Source: Gammaproteobacteria bacterium
GTDB taxonomy: Bacteria > Pseudomonadota > Gammaproteobacteria > UBA1113
NCBI GenBank assembly: GCA_021773295.1
Contig: JAJFKI010000055.1
Location: 1-64,000 of the forward strand
DNA length: 64,000 nucleotides
Reading direction: 5' to 3'
Under the pieces are notes generated by a model, which was not told the DNA's origin, searched no databases, and saw only the letters and a list, made by a program, of their open reading frames with translations. This document shows, in pieces, positions 46,505-56,860 of the stretch; within the stretch, counting starts at the first letter, position 1; every line of letters starts with the position of its first letter. The position numbers and the translations under genes were made by a program.

Positions 46505-46864
46505 ATGGCAAGAGTAAAGCGCGGCGTTGTTGCAAGAGCACGCCATAAAAAAGTTTTAAAGCAAGCAAAAGGGTATCAAGGCGCACGTAGCCGAGTATAC
46601 CGCGTCGCTAAACAAGCAGTGATTAAAGCAGGTCAATACGCTTATCGCGATCGTCGTCAACGTAAACGTCAATTTCGAGCGCTCTGGATTACCAGAATCA
46701 ATGCGGCGGCTCGTTTACACGACTTGAGCTATAGCCAATTTATCAATGGCTTAAAGAAAGCTGGCGTTGAAGTGGATCGTAAAATTTTAGCTGATTTGGC
46801 AGTACGCAATAAAGATAGTTTTGCACAAATTGCAGAGCAAGCTAAAACGGCATTAAGTCAGTAA
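46505..46864 (+). CDS. rplT: 50S ribosomal protein bL20
   Basis: A 119-residue basic protein of normal length. [20 protein letters not shown] and [21 protein letters not shown] are diagnostic. It assembles early on 23S rRNA and, in relatives, represses its own operon by binding mRNA upstream of rpmI. Confidence 0.98.
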   Translation: MARVKRGVVARARHKKVLKQAKGYQGARSRVYRVAKQAVIKAGQYAYRDRRQRKRQFRALWITRINAAARLHDLSYSQFINGLKKAGVEVDRKILADLAVRNKDSFAQIAEQAKTALSQ

Positions 46865-46871
46865 ATAATGA

Positions 46872-47933
<1,062 letters not shown>

Positions 47934-47953
47934 GCACAAAAAAGGTGGGCTAA

Positions 47954-50335
47954 ATGAAATTCTCCGAGACTTGGTTACGTGAACACATCAACCCAGCCCT
48001 TGATACCAACGCTTTAGCTGAACAAATGACTCAAGCAGGTCTGCAAGTGGATAGCGTCCAAGCAGTTGCCGCTGATTTTAGTAACATCCTCGTCGGGCAA
48101 GTGTTATCTGTTGAGCGTCATCCCGATGCAGACAAACTCAGTGTATGCAAAGTGACTGTTGGGGATGAGGAACCCTTGCAAATCGTATGTGGTGCGAGTA
48201 ATGTGCGCCCGGAAATGAAAGTTCCTACGGCCATCGTCGGGGCCAAAATTGGTAAAGACTTTAAAATCAAAAAAAGTAAATTACGTGGTGTGCAATCCTG
48301 TGGGATGTTGTGTTCTGCAACAGAGTTAGGTTTAGCCGAAACAGCAAATGGCATTTATGAACTGCCGCAAGATGCACCAGTGGGGCAAGATGTCAGAGAA
48401 TACTTGCAACTCGATGATACGATGATTGACGTTGAATTAACACCAAACCGTGGTGACTGTTTATCGATTGTTGGTTTGGCGCGAGATGTGGCTGTATTAA
48501 ATAATCTTGAATATCAGCCACCCATTATAAGGTCTATTCCTGCTAGCATTGATGATAAACCGAGTATTCAATTACATGCGCCTGAACACTGTGCTCGCTA
48601 TGTGGGACGCATCATTCGTGGTATTTGTCTCGATGCGACTACGCCCTTATGGTTGCAAGAGAGATTACGTCGTAGCGGCATTCGCAGTATTGATCCAGTA
48701 GTTGATGTGACTAACTATGTGATGCTGGAACTAGGGCAACCTATGCATGCCTTTGATTTGAAGATGATTGATAAAGGCATTCACGTGCGCTTGGCAGCCC
48801 AGAAAGAAACGTTAACATTATTGGATGACACAGAATTAACATTATCCTCAGAAGATTTAGTCATCGCTGATGATAAAAAAGCACTAGCATTAGCTGGTGT
48901 TATGGGTGGTTTGCACAGTGGTGTGAATAGTGATACCCAAGATATTTTATTAGAAAGTGCCTATTTTGCGGCTGAGCCCTTAGCCTTAACGGCAAGACGT
49001 TATGGTTTGCATACAGATTCTTCACATCGGTATGAACGCGGCGTAGATTTTTCATTGCAAGCAAAAGCCATGGAACGTGCTACAGAATTATTACTCGACA
49101 TCGTTGGTGGGCAAGCAGGATCTGTGACCGAAACCCTAGAGCCTGATGCATTGCCTTCATTACCAAACATTAACGTTCGACATTCTCGCATAGAGCGGGT
49201 GTTAGGTTATGAGGTTGAAACAGCTAATGTTGTTCGCATTTTACAACAGCTTGGAATGAAGGTAGCAGAAGAGGCGCCACAATGGTCGGTGATACCACCC
49301 AGTTATCGCTATGATATTCGTTTGGAAGTCGACTGTGTTGAAGAAGTAGGGCGAGTGATTGGTTACGATCAAATACCCTATGGCCAAGGCTTGTTAGATG
49401 CGCAATTAAAGCCTGTGCCAGAAGAAAACATTGCACACAGTTCAATTCGGCAATTACTTGTAGATAGGGATTATATGGAAGCTATCACTTACAGTTTCGT
49501 CAATAACGCGATTCAGCAAGTGATTGCGCCGGATGTAACAGCGATTCAATTACTGAATCCTATCTCCCAAGATATGTCGGTAATGCGCACCAGCATGTGG
49601 CCTGGCTTAATTCAAGCAATGCTTTATAACTTAAATCGTCAACAAAGTAGAATCCGTTTATTTGAACTTGGTTTATGTTTTAGCCAGACAAAGGAGGGCA
49701 TCCAACAAGTGCCTAACATTGGTGGCCTTTGTTTAGGGCCAAAACTTGATGAACAATGGGCCAGCAAAGCCAGCCCAGTGGATTTCTACGACATAAAAAG
49801 TGATGTGCAAGCATTGCTCGTAATGACAGGTTTTGCACAATCACAGTTTCAATGGCAAGCCACTAAGCACACCGCCTTACATCCAGGGCAGGGGGCTGAT
49901 GTATTGAAAGAGGGTAAAATTATTGGCCATGTGGGTGCCTTACACCCAGCAATTAAACAAAAATTGGGCATAAAAGCCAATCTATGGCTTTTTGAATTAA
50001 ATCTGCAAGCTATTGATAATGCACAACTTCCAAAGTTTGCTACACTATCAAAATACCCGGCGATAAGACGTGATATCGCAGTGGTCATTGACGAAAAATT
50101 AACAGCGGCCGAACTTGAGTTGATTGTGCAACAAGAAGCAAGCGAACTGTTAGTGGATTTGACCTTATTTGACGTTTATCACGGCGAAAATTTGCCGAAG
50201 GGGCAAAAAAGCATTGCGCTTGGCATGTTGCTACAGCATTCTGAGCGAACGCTGCAAGATGGCGAGGTCAATGATCTCATGGATAGAGTGGTTAATAAGT
50301 TACAGCAGGAGATGGGTGCTGTACTGAGGGAGTGA
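47954..50335 (+). CDS. pheT: Phenylalanyl-tRNA synthetase beta subunit
   Basis: A 793-residue protein of usual length. The N-terminal tRNA-binding domain ([23 protein letters not shown]), the B3/B4 editing region, the B5 domain and the C-terminal ferredoxin-fold anticodon domain ([15 protein letters not shown]) are all recognisable. It begins 20 bp after pheS and is followed by ihfA after 7 bp. Confidence 0.97.
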   Translation: MKFSETWLREHINPALDTNALAEQMTQAGLQVDSVQAVAADFSNILVGQVLSVERHPDADKLSVCKVTVGDEEPLQIVCGASNVRPEMKVPTAIVGAKIGKDFKIKKSKLRGVQSCGMLCSATELGLAETANGIYELPQDAPVGQDVREYLQLDDTMIDVELTPNRGDCLSIVGLARDVAVLNNLEYQPPIIRSIPASIDDKPSIQLHAPEHCARYVGRIIRGICLDATTPLWLQERLRRSGIRSIDPVVDVTNYVMLELGQPMHAFDLKMIDKGIHVRLAAQKETLTLLDDTELTLSSEDLVIADDKKALALAGVMGGLHSGVNSDTQDILLESAYFAAEPLALTARRYGLHTDSSHRYERGVDFSLQAKAMERATELLLDIVGGQAGSVTETLEPDALPSLPNINVRHSRIERVLGYEVETANVVRILQQLGMKVAEEAPQWSVIPPSYRYDIRLEVDCVEEVGRVIGYDQIPYGQGLLDAQLKPVPEENIAHSSIRQLLVDRDYMEAITYSFVNNAIQQVIAPDVTAIQLLNPISQDMSVMRTSMWPGLIQAMLYNLNRQQSRIRLFELGLCFSQTKEGIQQVPNIGGLCLGPKLDEQWASKASPVDFYDIKSDVQALLVMTGFAQSQFQWQATKHTALHPGQGADVLKEGKIIGHVGALHPAIKQKLGIKANLWLFELNLQAIDNAQLPKFATLSKYPAIRRDIAVVIDEKLTAAELELIVQQEASELLVDLTLFDVYHGENLPKGQKSIALGMLLQHSERTLQDGEVNDLMDRVVNKLQQEMGAVLRE

Positions 50336-50342
50336 TAGTACC

Positions 50343-50684
50343 ATGGCATTAACAAAAGCGGACATTGCGGAACGATTATCCAACAAATTTGGGTTTAATA
50401 AGCGTGAAGCAAAAGAAATGGTGGATTTATTCTTTGAAGAAATTATTACAGGGATAGTAAAATACGGCAAATTGAAATTATCAGGTTTTGGTAATTTTTT
50501 AACGAGAGACAAGCGCTCACGCCCAGGGCGGAATCCTAAAACGGGTGAAGAAGTGGAGATTAGTGCCAGAAGAGTCGTAATATTCCACGCGGGACAAAAA
50601 CTAAAATCAAGGGTTGAGCAATATGCAGGAAGAAATTCCTCACAAGGACAACAAGACGACCAATTTACCTCCTATACCGAATAA
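50343..50684 (+). CDS. ihfA: Integration host factor alpha subunit
   Basis: A 113-residue DNA-bending protein; E. coli IhfA is 99 residues, so a 14-residue Gln/Ser tail is extra. [23 protein letters not shown] and [20 protein letters not shown] are characteristic; the Pro in the arm intercalates DNA. It pairs with IhfB and regulates many promoters. Its end overlaps the MerR gene by 62 bp. Confidence 0.96.
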   Translation: MALTKADIAERLSNKFGFNKREAKEMVDLFFEEIITGIVKYGKLKLSGFGNFLTRDKRSRPGRNPKTGEEVEISARRVVIFHAGQKLKSRVEQYAGRNSSQGQQDDQFTSYTE

Positions 50685-50979
50685 ACGCTATTTTACCATT
50701 GGCGAAGCCAGTGATTTATGTGCCGTAAAACCCCATGTTTTACGTTACTGGGAACAAGAGTTTCCACAACTCAGTCCCTGTAAACGTCGTGGCAACCGTC
50801 GTTATTACCGTTTTAACGATGTCACCATGATTCGCAAGATTCGTGAATTGCTTTATGAGAAAGGATATACCATTGTTGGCGCGCGTAAACATTTAAGTCA
50901 TAAAAAACGACAGTCAAAAAATGCACCAGTGGACGGCATCATCCAAGAGCTCGAAGGTATCCTAGAAATCCTAAAATAA
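50623..50979 (+). CDS. MerR-family regulator of the pheT-ihfA locus
   Basis: About 118 residues. The ATG at 50623 with GGG nine bases before is preferred over an in-frame TTG at 50614. The MerR DNA-binding domain covers about 20-90: [28 protein letters not shown]. The C-terminal part is short and lacks Cys ligands, so metal sensing is unlikely. The same gene follows ihfA in many gammaproteobacteria; its target is not established. Confidence 0.9.
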   Translation: MQEEIPHKDNKTTNLPPIPNKRYFTIGEASDLCAVKPHVLRYWEQEFPQLSPCKRRGNRRYYRFNDVTMIRKIRELLYEKGYTIVGARKHLSHKKRQSKNAPVDGIIQELEGILEILK

Positions 50980-51018
50980 GCCTACCATTTCCTAATATTT
51001 TTAGTTAAAATGCGCTGT

Positions 51019-51038
51019 CTCTAGGCCTGTCCCTAGAG
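51019..51038 (+). other. Perfect hairpin before tRNA-Pro
   Basis: CTCTAGG (51019-51025) and CCTAGAG (51032-51038) are perfectly complementary with a 6-base loop, ending three bases before the tRNA. There is no T-run. It may guide 5' processing of the tRNA or mark the end of the merR transcript. Confidence 0.4.
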
Positions 51039-51041
51039 TGT

Positions 51042-51118
<77 letters not shown>

Positions 51119-51262
51119 TTTTCATTTTCTACTTTAAAATCCCATTTATGCAATGAAGTGTGACAAAGAATGAGTCAATAAGTAATATTCATGAGAATTT
51201 AAAGTGGTACTGATATATACGCTAGTGATATAGTTATCCAGTCAAGACAAGGAGACAATGCT

Positions 51263-51691
51263 ATGACAACTTATAATCACATCTTACTCGCCACTGATTT
51301 ATCCGAAGATAGCAAACAAGTTGCCCATAAAGCCTTAGACATGGCTGAACATTATGGCTCAAAGATCACGATGTTGCATGTTGTTGAAAGCTTACCTCCC
51401 TACGCTGTCGGTTATCTTGGCAGTGTCAATATCGAACAAGAATTATTAGAAAAAGCCGAAAAAGATTTAGCCGCATTAGCAAAAGAAATTGTAGTTCCCG
51501 AAGCCAACCAAAAAATTGAGATTGGTTCTGTGAAGACGGTTATATTAGATACGGCACAAACGTTATCAGCAGATTTGATTATTGTGGGTAGCCATGGTCG
51601 CCATGGCATCGGTTTGTTACTTGGTTCTACGGCAACAGCAGTGTTGCACGGTGCTATTTGTGATGTGCTAGTGATTAGATGTCAGGAGTGA
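51263..51691 (+). CDS. Universal stress protein, UspA family
   Basis: A 142-residue single-domain protein. GSHGRHGIGLLLGSTA matches the G-x2-G-x9-G-S/T ATP-binding motif, and NHILLATDLSEDS is the typical start. It acts in the cytoplasm under stress or growth arrest. It lies directly before the bd oxidase operon, 28 bp from cydP, and may be co-transcribed. Confidence 0.93.
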   Translation: MTTYNHILLATDLSEDSKQVAHKALDMAEHYGSKITMLHVVESLPPYAVGYLGSVNIEQELLEKAEKDLAALAKEIVVPEANQKIEIGSVKTVILDTAQTLSADLIIVGSHGRHGIGLLLGSTATAVLHGAICDVLVIRCQE

Positions 51692-51719
51692 GAAAATAAA
51701 AACTTTAGGGAAAGAGTTA

Positions 51720-51836
51720 ATGGTCGTTGTCATCGTAAAAGTATTAGCGATTACTGCGATTTGGTATTTTTTCTTTTCATCGCCAGTCATTAACTTCCAA
51801 GATGCTAGTGTCATTGCTCAACACATAATTAAGTAA
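51720..51836 (+). CDS. cydP: CydP-like small membrane protein
   Basis: A 38-residue protein, MVVVIVKVLAITAIWYFFFS and onwards, with one membrane helix at about 3-20 and a short tail. It lies 18 bp before cydA. Small proteins with a hydrophobic Leu/Ile-Trp-Phe-Phe helix upstream of cydA are known as CydP. GGGAAAGAG gives a ribosome site. Assignment rests on size, position and helix pattern. Confidence 0.7.
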   Translation: MVVVIVKVLAITAIWYFFFSSPVINFQDASVIAQHIIK

Positions 51837-51854
51837 CAAGGAGTATTAAAATTT

Positions 51855-53408
51855 ATGTTGCCTTCAGAAAGTGTTGTTGATTTATCACGATTGCAGTTCG
51901 GTTTAACTGCGCTTTATCATTTCTTATTTGTTCCTTTAACCCTAGGCTTATCTATTCTCTTGGGTATCATGGAAACAATATATGTTTTTTCTCGCAAAGA
52001 AATTTGGAAACGAATTACTCAGTACTGGGGCGTATTGTTCGGTATTAATTTCGCCATGGGGGTAGCAACAGGCATCACCATGGAATTTCAATTTGGCACT
52101 AACTGGGCGTATTACTCGCAATACGTAGGCGATATTTTTGGGGTACCCTTAGCGATTGAAGGCATGATGGCGTTTTTTCTTGAAGCAACCTTCGTAGGTT
52201 TATTTTTCTTTGGTTGGAAACGTTTATCAAAAAGGGCTCACTTAATTGTAACCTGGCTCTTAGCATTAGGAACAAACTTTTCAGCGCTTTGGATTTTGAT
52301 TGCCAATGGTTGGATGCAGCATCCGATCGGTGCGCAATTTAATTTTCAATCAATGCGCATGGAGGTCACTAACTTTGCAGACATGTTATTTAATCCGGTG
52401 GCACAAGCGAAGTTTGTTCACACTGTTAGTGCTGGTTATGTGACAGGATCAATTTTTGTTTTATCTTTGAGTGCTTATTATCTTTTGCGCAATCGCAATA
52501 TCGAGTTTGCAAAGCGCTCAATGGTTGTTGCTAGTACATTTGGTTTAGCCTGTGCGTTGTCAGCGATTGTGCTTGGTGATGAAAGTGGCTATCTCGCTAA
52601 TGCTAACCAAGATATGAAAGTCGCAGCGATTGAAGCGGAGTGGACAACACACCCCCCGCCGGCAGCATTTACTTTGTTGGGTATTCCAAGTCAGAAAGAT
52701 AGAACAACGCACTATGCGATACACATACCCTATTTGTTGGGGATTATTGCCACCCGCTCATTAACAGAGCCAGTCTATGGCATTGAAGATATTGTTGATG
52801 CTAATAAAGTCAGGATCATGAAAGGGATAAAAGCCTATGAAGCATTGATGAGTTTAGAGAGTGATCCTAAAAATGTGCATGCCAATGTTGCTTTACATCA
52901 CTATGGTCCATATCTTGGGTATGGTTTATTACTAAAAAAATATACGGAAGATGTCACAAAGGCAACTCCAGAACAAATTAATAAAGCAGCCTGGGATACA
53001 GTGCCTAATGTGCCACTCATGTTTTGGTCATTTAGGATTATGGTAGGCTGCGCTTTATTCTTCGCATTTTTATTCTTATGGTCATTGGTCTATTGCGTAA
53101 AAGACAACTTTAATCATCGCTTTTGGTTGTGGGTTTGCTTTTTGGCTTTGCCACTGCCTTGGGTAGCGAGTGAGCTTGGTTGGGTAGTAGCTGAAGTGGG
53201 TCGGCAACCATGGGTGATTGAAGGAGTGTTACCAACATTCTTAGGGACATCATCATTAGCAACATCCGATTTATGGATTTCTATTGGTGGTTTTGTTTTA
53301 TTCTATACATTACTTGCTATCGTTGAAATTTTCTTAATGACGAAGTATGTCCGCTTAGGTCCTGATGGGATATCTCAAAATGCTAGTGATGAAACAGCAA
53401 CCGCTTAA
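51855..53408 (+). CDS. cydA: Cytochrome bd ubiquinol oxidase subunit I
   Basis: A 517-residue inner-membrane protein with nine helices. LSRLQFGLTALYHFLFVPL carries the heme b595 His, GIMETIYVFS, and the later MGVATGITMEFQFGTNW and GW-rich EVGRQPWVIEGVLPT segments are diagnostic. It oxidises ubiquinol and reduces O2 without proton pumping; the enzyme is used at low oxygen. Second quinol oxidase in the window beside bo3. Confidence 0.97.
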   Translation: MLPSESVVDLSRLQFGLTALYHFLFVPLTLGLSILLGIMETIYVFSRKEIWKRITQYWGVLFGINFAMGVATGITMEFQFGTNWAYYSQYVGDIFGVPLAIEGMMAFFLEATFVGLFFFGWKRLSKRAHLIVTWLLALGTNFSALWILIANGWMQHPIGAQFNFQSMRMEVTNFADMLFNPVAQAKFVHTVSAGYVTGSIFVLSLSAYYLLRNRNIEFAKRSMVVASTFGLACALSAIVLGDESGYLANANQDMKVAAIEAEWTTHPPPAAFTLLGIPSQKDRTTHYAIHIPYLLGIIATRSLTEPVYGIEDIVDANKVRIMKGIKAYEALMSLESDPKNVHANVALHHYGPYLGYGLLLKKYTEDVTKATPEQINKAAWDTVPNVPLMFWSFRIMVGCALFFAFLFLWSLVYCVKDNFNHRFWLWVCFLALPLPWVASELGWVVAEVGRQPWVIEGVLPTFLGTSSLATSDLWISIGGFVLFYTLLAIVEIFLMTKYVRLGPDGISQNASDETATA

Positions 53409-53422
53409 GCGAAGAGGGAATT

Positions 53423-54562
53423 ATGATTCTGAGTTATGAAACATTACGAATTATTTGGTGGGTCTTGTTAGGTTTTTTGCTGACAGGTTTTGCCGTCATG
53501 GATGGCTTTGATTTAGGTGTTGGTATGCTTCTACCATTTGTGGGCAAGACAGACATAGAGCGTCGAGTGGTTATTAATACGATTGGTCCTGTGTGGGAAG
53601 GTAACCAAGTTTGGATTATTTTAGGGGCAGGCGCTATTTTTGCTGCTTGGCCTTATATTTATGCAGTAGCATTTTCTGGGCTTTATTTGGCGATGTTGAT
53701 TTTATTATTAGGTTTTATTTTACGACCAGTGGGCTTTAAGTACCGCAGTAAAATACAACATCCTACTTGGCGTAGCACAGGTGACTGGATGTTATTTTTA
53801 GGTGGATTTATTCCTGCCTTAGTCTTTGGTGTTGCATTAGGAAATGTATTACAAGGGTTGCCCTTTCATTTTGATGAGACTTTACGTTCATTTTATACCG
53901 GTAGCTTTTTTGCTTTATTTAACCCTTTTGCATTGCTGTGTGGTTTAGTGAGTGTTTGCATGTTGGCAACTCATGGTGGTTTGTATTTAGCAGCCAAAAC
54001 GACCGGTGTGATTCAGGAACGTGCGCGTCGCTACTCACAAAAGACTGCTTTATTAACGATTATATTATTTGCGGTAGCAGGTTTTTGGATAAGCTATGGG
54101 ATTTCGGGTTATGTATTAGCTAAACCGATGATACATGATGCAGCTTCGAACCCTTTACATAAATCAGTCATCACGCAAATAGGTGCATGGACTCATAACT
54201 ATAAGCGCTATCCTTGGATGATGATTGCTCCTATTTTAGGGTTTTTGGGCGCTATTGGTGTTATGTTATTTGGATCCCGTGGCAATAGTAAATTTGCTTT
54301 TACCTTGAGTGGTCTTAGTATTATTGGCATTGTGACAACCGTTGGTTTTAGCCTGTTTCCATTTTTATTTCCGTCATCAACTAATCCTAGCCAGAGTTTG
54401 ATGGTATGGGATGCGTCATCGAGTCAATTAACCTTACTCGTTATGTTAATCGCTGCTATTATCTTTATGCCAATTATTCTAGGCTATACCGCTTGGGTGT
54501 ATCGAGTAATGCGTGGAAAGGTAACCCCAGCGGATATTGCTGCAGATAAACAAAGTTATTAA
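53423..54562 (+). CDS. cydB: Cytochrome bd ubiquinol oxidase subunit II
   Basis: A 379-residue membrane protein with eight helices. MILSYETLRIIWWVLLGFLL, GFAVMDGFDLGVGMLLPFVG and GPVWEGNQVWIILGAGAIFAAWP are typical of CydB. It starts 14 bp after cydA and forms the heterodimer with it. Confidence 0.97.
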   Translation: MILSYETLRIIWWVLLGFLLTGFAVMDGFDLGVGMLLPFVGKTDIERRVVINTIGPVWEGNQVWIILGAGAIFAAWPYIYAVAFSGLYLAMLILLLGFILRPVGFKYRSKIQHPTWRSTGDWMLFLGGFIPALVFGVALGNVLQGLPFHFDETLRSFYTGSFFALFNPFALLCGLVSVCMLATHGGLYLAAKTTGVIQERARRYSQKTALLTIILFAVAGFWISYGISGYVLAKPMIHDAASNPLHKSVITQIGAWTHNYKRYPWMMIAPILGFLGAIGVMLFGSRGNSKFAFTLSGLSIIGIVTTVGFSLFPFLFPSSTNPSQSLMVWDASSSQLTLLVMLIAAIIFMPIILGYTAWVYRVMRGKVTPADIAADKQSY

Positions 54563-54574
54563 GGGGTAAGAAGC

Positions 54575-54697
54575 ATGTGGTATTTTAGTTGGATTTTAGG
54601 TTTAGGATTTGCTTGTTCTATCGGCATCATGGTAGGGCTTTGGTATGAATTACGGCATACCATGAAAGAATTAGACACTCTAAATCAAGAAGGATAG
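54575..54697 (+). CDS. cydX: Cytochrome bd oxidase small subunit CydX
   Basis: A 40-residue protein, MWYFSWILGLGFACSIGIM and so on, with the CydX-specific N-terminal WYFSWILG motif, one membrane helix and a charged tail (WYELRHTMKELDT). AAGGGG lies nine bases before the ATG. It stabilises the heme groups of CydAB. Only 12 bp after cydB. Confidence 0.93.
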   Translation: MWYFSWILGLGFACSIGIMVGLWYELRHTMKELDTLNQEG

Positions 54698-54704
54698 GTA
54701 ACGG

Positions 54705-54727
54705 CGTTTTAAAGTCCGATGGGTATA
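54705..54727 (+). repeat. Dispersed palindromic repeat, copy 6 (single arm)
   Basis: Reads CGTTTTAAAGTCCGATGGGTATA, directly against the stop codon of the YbaK-like gene (54728-54730). It matches copy 3 except at a few positions, and fills the gap between cydX and that convergent gene. Confidence 0.55.
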
Positions 54728-55189
54728 TTACGCTATTCCTATTAGTATTTTAGGGTGCACGAGTGCTTCATAATCGTGGTAGGAAATTTGGACTAGTTCA
54801 TCATCAACTCCGGCATTAAAAGCAATGATACCATCTTGCTTCATTCTATCCGATAGATAAGTTTCCATATTGTAGATGTTTCCAAGAGGCGGCATCATGC
54901 CTGCGGCACAATCAGGAAAGCAATGCATGAATTCTGATTCAGAGGATAAGCCTAGGTTCTCTTCACGTAATGTGCGACGCAGTGCTTCAAAATTTAAATG
55001 ACGGTTGGCAGGGATCACAACCATCGCATAAAGTTCACTGATTTTGATAATGACTGGTTTCGCAAATAGTTTACCTGAAATATGCGCTTCATGTGCAATT
55101 TCCTGTGCAGTTGGCGCAGGCGCATGTTGAATACTCAAATACGGGATATGATACTTGTCTAAATAATTCTTTAAGCTAGGGCAAGGCAT
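54728..55189 (-). CDS. YbaK/aminoacyl-tRNA deacylase-like protein
   Basis: A 153-residue protein with the YbaK/ProX editing-domain fold: SIQHAPAPTAQEIAHEAHISGKLFAKPVII near the start and FPDCAAGMMPPLGN in the middle. The family hydrolyses mischarged aminoacyl-tRNAs; specificity is not deducible. Monocistronic and convergent with cydX. Confidence 0.88.
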   Translation of the reverse strand: MPCPSLKNYLDKYHIPYLSIQHAPAPTAQEIAHEAHISGKLFAKPVIIKISELYAMVVIPANRHLNFEALRRTLREENLGLSSESEFMHCFPDCAAGMMPPLGNIYNMETYLSDRMKQDGIIAFNAGVDDELVQISYHDYEALVHPKILIGIA

Positions 55190-55352
55190 AACATATTCTC
55201 CAAAAATAGTCTTACATATTAACTATAGACAGTATTGGTGAATTTGTTGTGCAGTTAATGTGGTTGTAAGCTTAATAATCTTATCTGAATAAATAATGAA
55301 GTAAGCAGCCGTAGCCGCTTACTTCATTAGACAGACCTCATAGAATTTTGTT

Positions 55353-55448
55353 TTATATTGGGAGTACGCCGGCTTGGATGCCGATAACTACTAATCCCCA
55401 AATAATGATGCTTGCTGGAACACCGATAATAATTAACTTAAATGGCAT
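55353..55448 (-). CDS. Candidate 31-residue membrane protein
   Basis: The frame encodes MPFKLIIIGVPASIIIWGLV and ends VIGIQAGVLPI. Nearly the whole chain is one hydrophobic helix with a single Lys near the N-terminus. It starts 32 bp after csrA on the same strand. The ribosome site is poor (AAGGG about 13 bases upstream), so it may not be translated. Unnamed. Confidence 0.4.
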   Translation of the reverse strand: MPFKLIIIGVPASIIIWGLVVIGIQAGVLPI

Positions 55449-55480
55449 TTTCACAGTTATACCCTTATTGTTATTATTAG

Positions 55481-55702
55481 TTAAGCCTCTTCTGCGAAGG
55501 GTAGTTCGACCACTACTTCGCTTTCATGTAGCTTTTTTTCTTCTTGAATCTTTTGATAAATTTCCTCACGGTGCACGCTCACTGTTTTGGGGGCGTTAAT
55601 ACCGATTCGGACGTATCTACCTTTGACTTCTAAGATTTTGACTTCAACTTCATTGTCATTGATTAAGATAGATTCATTAGGTTTTCTAGTTAATATCAAC
55701 AT
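55481..55702 (-). CDS. csrA: Carbon storage regulator CsrA
   Basis: A 73-residue RNA-binding protein. [16 protein letters not shown] and [19 protein letters not shown] carry the conserved residues, with Arg44-type RNA contact (VHREEIY). It binds GGA motifs in mRNA leaders and controls metabolism and, in intracellular bacteria, phase switching. Legionellales often have several copies, so this may be one paralog. Its ribosome site AGGGAGAAAG itself contains GGA. An upstream small ORF ends 12 bp before its start. Confidence 0.95.
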   Translation of the reverse strand: MLILTRKPNESILINDNEVEVKILEVKGRYVRIGINAPKTVSVHREEIYQKIQEEKKLHESEVVVELPFAEEA

Positions 55703-55713
55703 AAGCTTTCTCC

Positions 55714-55881
55714 CTAGCGGTGGTTTTGCCTGTAATCATTGCTGCGAATACAAACGGGTTTAACGTGAGTAAAGTGGATTTGACTCTCGAAGATCTTTGC
55801 TAACAGAGAAACTTTGTTTAAGAAAGAGGTGACGATTTGCTGGCATCTACTCATAACTTGTTTCCGTTTTCCGTTAATCAT
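55714..55881 (-). CDS. Candidate 55-residue protein upstream of csrA
   Basis: The frame begins [13 protein letters not shown] and ends with a basic [10 protein letters not shown] tail; it is strongly basic with two or three Cys and no membrane segment. CAGGAG lies eight to nine bases before the ATG, a good site. The stop is 12 bp before csrA, so it could be co-translated with it. No homology is recognised. It could instead be a chance frame in the csrA leader. Confidence 0.45.
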   Translation of the reverse strand: MINGKRKQVMSRCQQIVTSFLNKVSLLAKIFESQIHFTHVKPVCIRSNDYRQNHR

Positions 55882-56214
55882 TATTGTGATCTCCTGAAGT
55901 GATCCTGTTCAAAGTTTTGACTGATGTCTATTTAATCATCTCCTGAGGATAATGTCAATAATTTACTTTGTAAATTACAGAGTAAAATCAAATAAATGGT
56001 GTTGATTAGAGTAAAATAAGGCGATTTCTAAGGGGCTAAACAACAGGATCTTATTGATTTTAAAGAATTATTTTTGTACAAAGTACTAAAAAATAACTTT
56101 TTAGAAAAAATAAGGTTTTTTTATTCAGTATGAGCCGATAAGTGATAATCAGGGGATTTTAGAGTAGAAGAGGTATAATTCTTAGAATTCGCTTAACTGC
56201 CGTTTCTAAGATTA
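55882..56214. other. AT-rich gap between csrA region and MarR-like gene
   Basis: No gene or clear RNA is seen. It is very AT-rich and probably holds the promoter for the csrA transcript on the minus strand; no box stands out enough to call. It also contains the downstream end of the MarR-like gene. Confidence 0.5.
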
Positions 56215-56745
56215 TTAAAGTTTGTTAGGATCGCCTTGATAGAAGGCGACAATTCTACTGGCTTCTTCATAGGCATTTTTCAGCTTTCTTAATATGATGG
56301 CGGTTTCAGCAGCGACATTACCTGCTTCTTCCAGAAATAATTTAACGAAAATATCACGGCGCATTTGTGAATATTTTTCGGTGTCTTTTCGGCCAAGTTC
56401 TGTTATTTGATAGCCAATAGACTTTTTAATGGGTTCAGGTGCTTTCTCAATGAGATTGAGCTTCACTAGTTTTTTTACACAATAATGCACATTTGGTAAA
56501 TCTTGACGATTAAGCAATTGTGCTAGCTCATAAACTGTCTTTGGTCGGCCTTGCATGCGAATTAAGTGCAATACTGCTAAATCACTACCGCCTAAATCGA
56601 AGCCATTCGCAGCGCCTTCACATTCTTCTTGCCAGTGCATGAAGGCATAAAACACGCGGAACAATTGAATTTCTAGCCCAGTGATATCTGCTTCTTCTTT
56701 GCTATGGGCTAAGTGCCAAGTTTCATTTATGTTAGATTTTTTCAT
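56215..56745 (-). CDS. MarR-type winged-helix regulator
   Basis: A 176-residue protein. The winged helix spans about 50-110: LAVLHLIRMQGRPKTVYELAQLLNRQDLPNVHYCVKKLVKLNLIEK is the helix-turn-helix and wing, and the C-terminal helix YSQMRRDIFVKLFLEE completes the dimer region. Related regulators sit beside small-molecule or aromatic catabolism genes. It is 115 bp downstream of the adenylation gene on the same strand; a palindrome before that gene could be its site (inference). Confidence 0.82.
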   Translation of the reverse strand: MKKSNINETWHLAHSKEEADITGLEIQLFRVFYAFMHWQEECEGAANGFDLGGSDLAVLHLIRMQGRPKTVYELAQLLNRQDLPNVHYCVKKLVKLNLIEKAPEPIKKSIGYQITELGRKDTEKYSQMRRDIFVKLFLEEAGNVAAETAIILRKLKNAYEEASRIVAFYQGDPNKL

Positions 56746-56860
56746 CTATATCTTCCTAATCAATGCCAGCGAATCCTAGCGAGCATTTGCAATAACTCTT
56801 CTAATTGGCCCAAGTTTACCTTAGATTTAGTGCTATGGACACAAAAGATTACTTTGGTGC

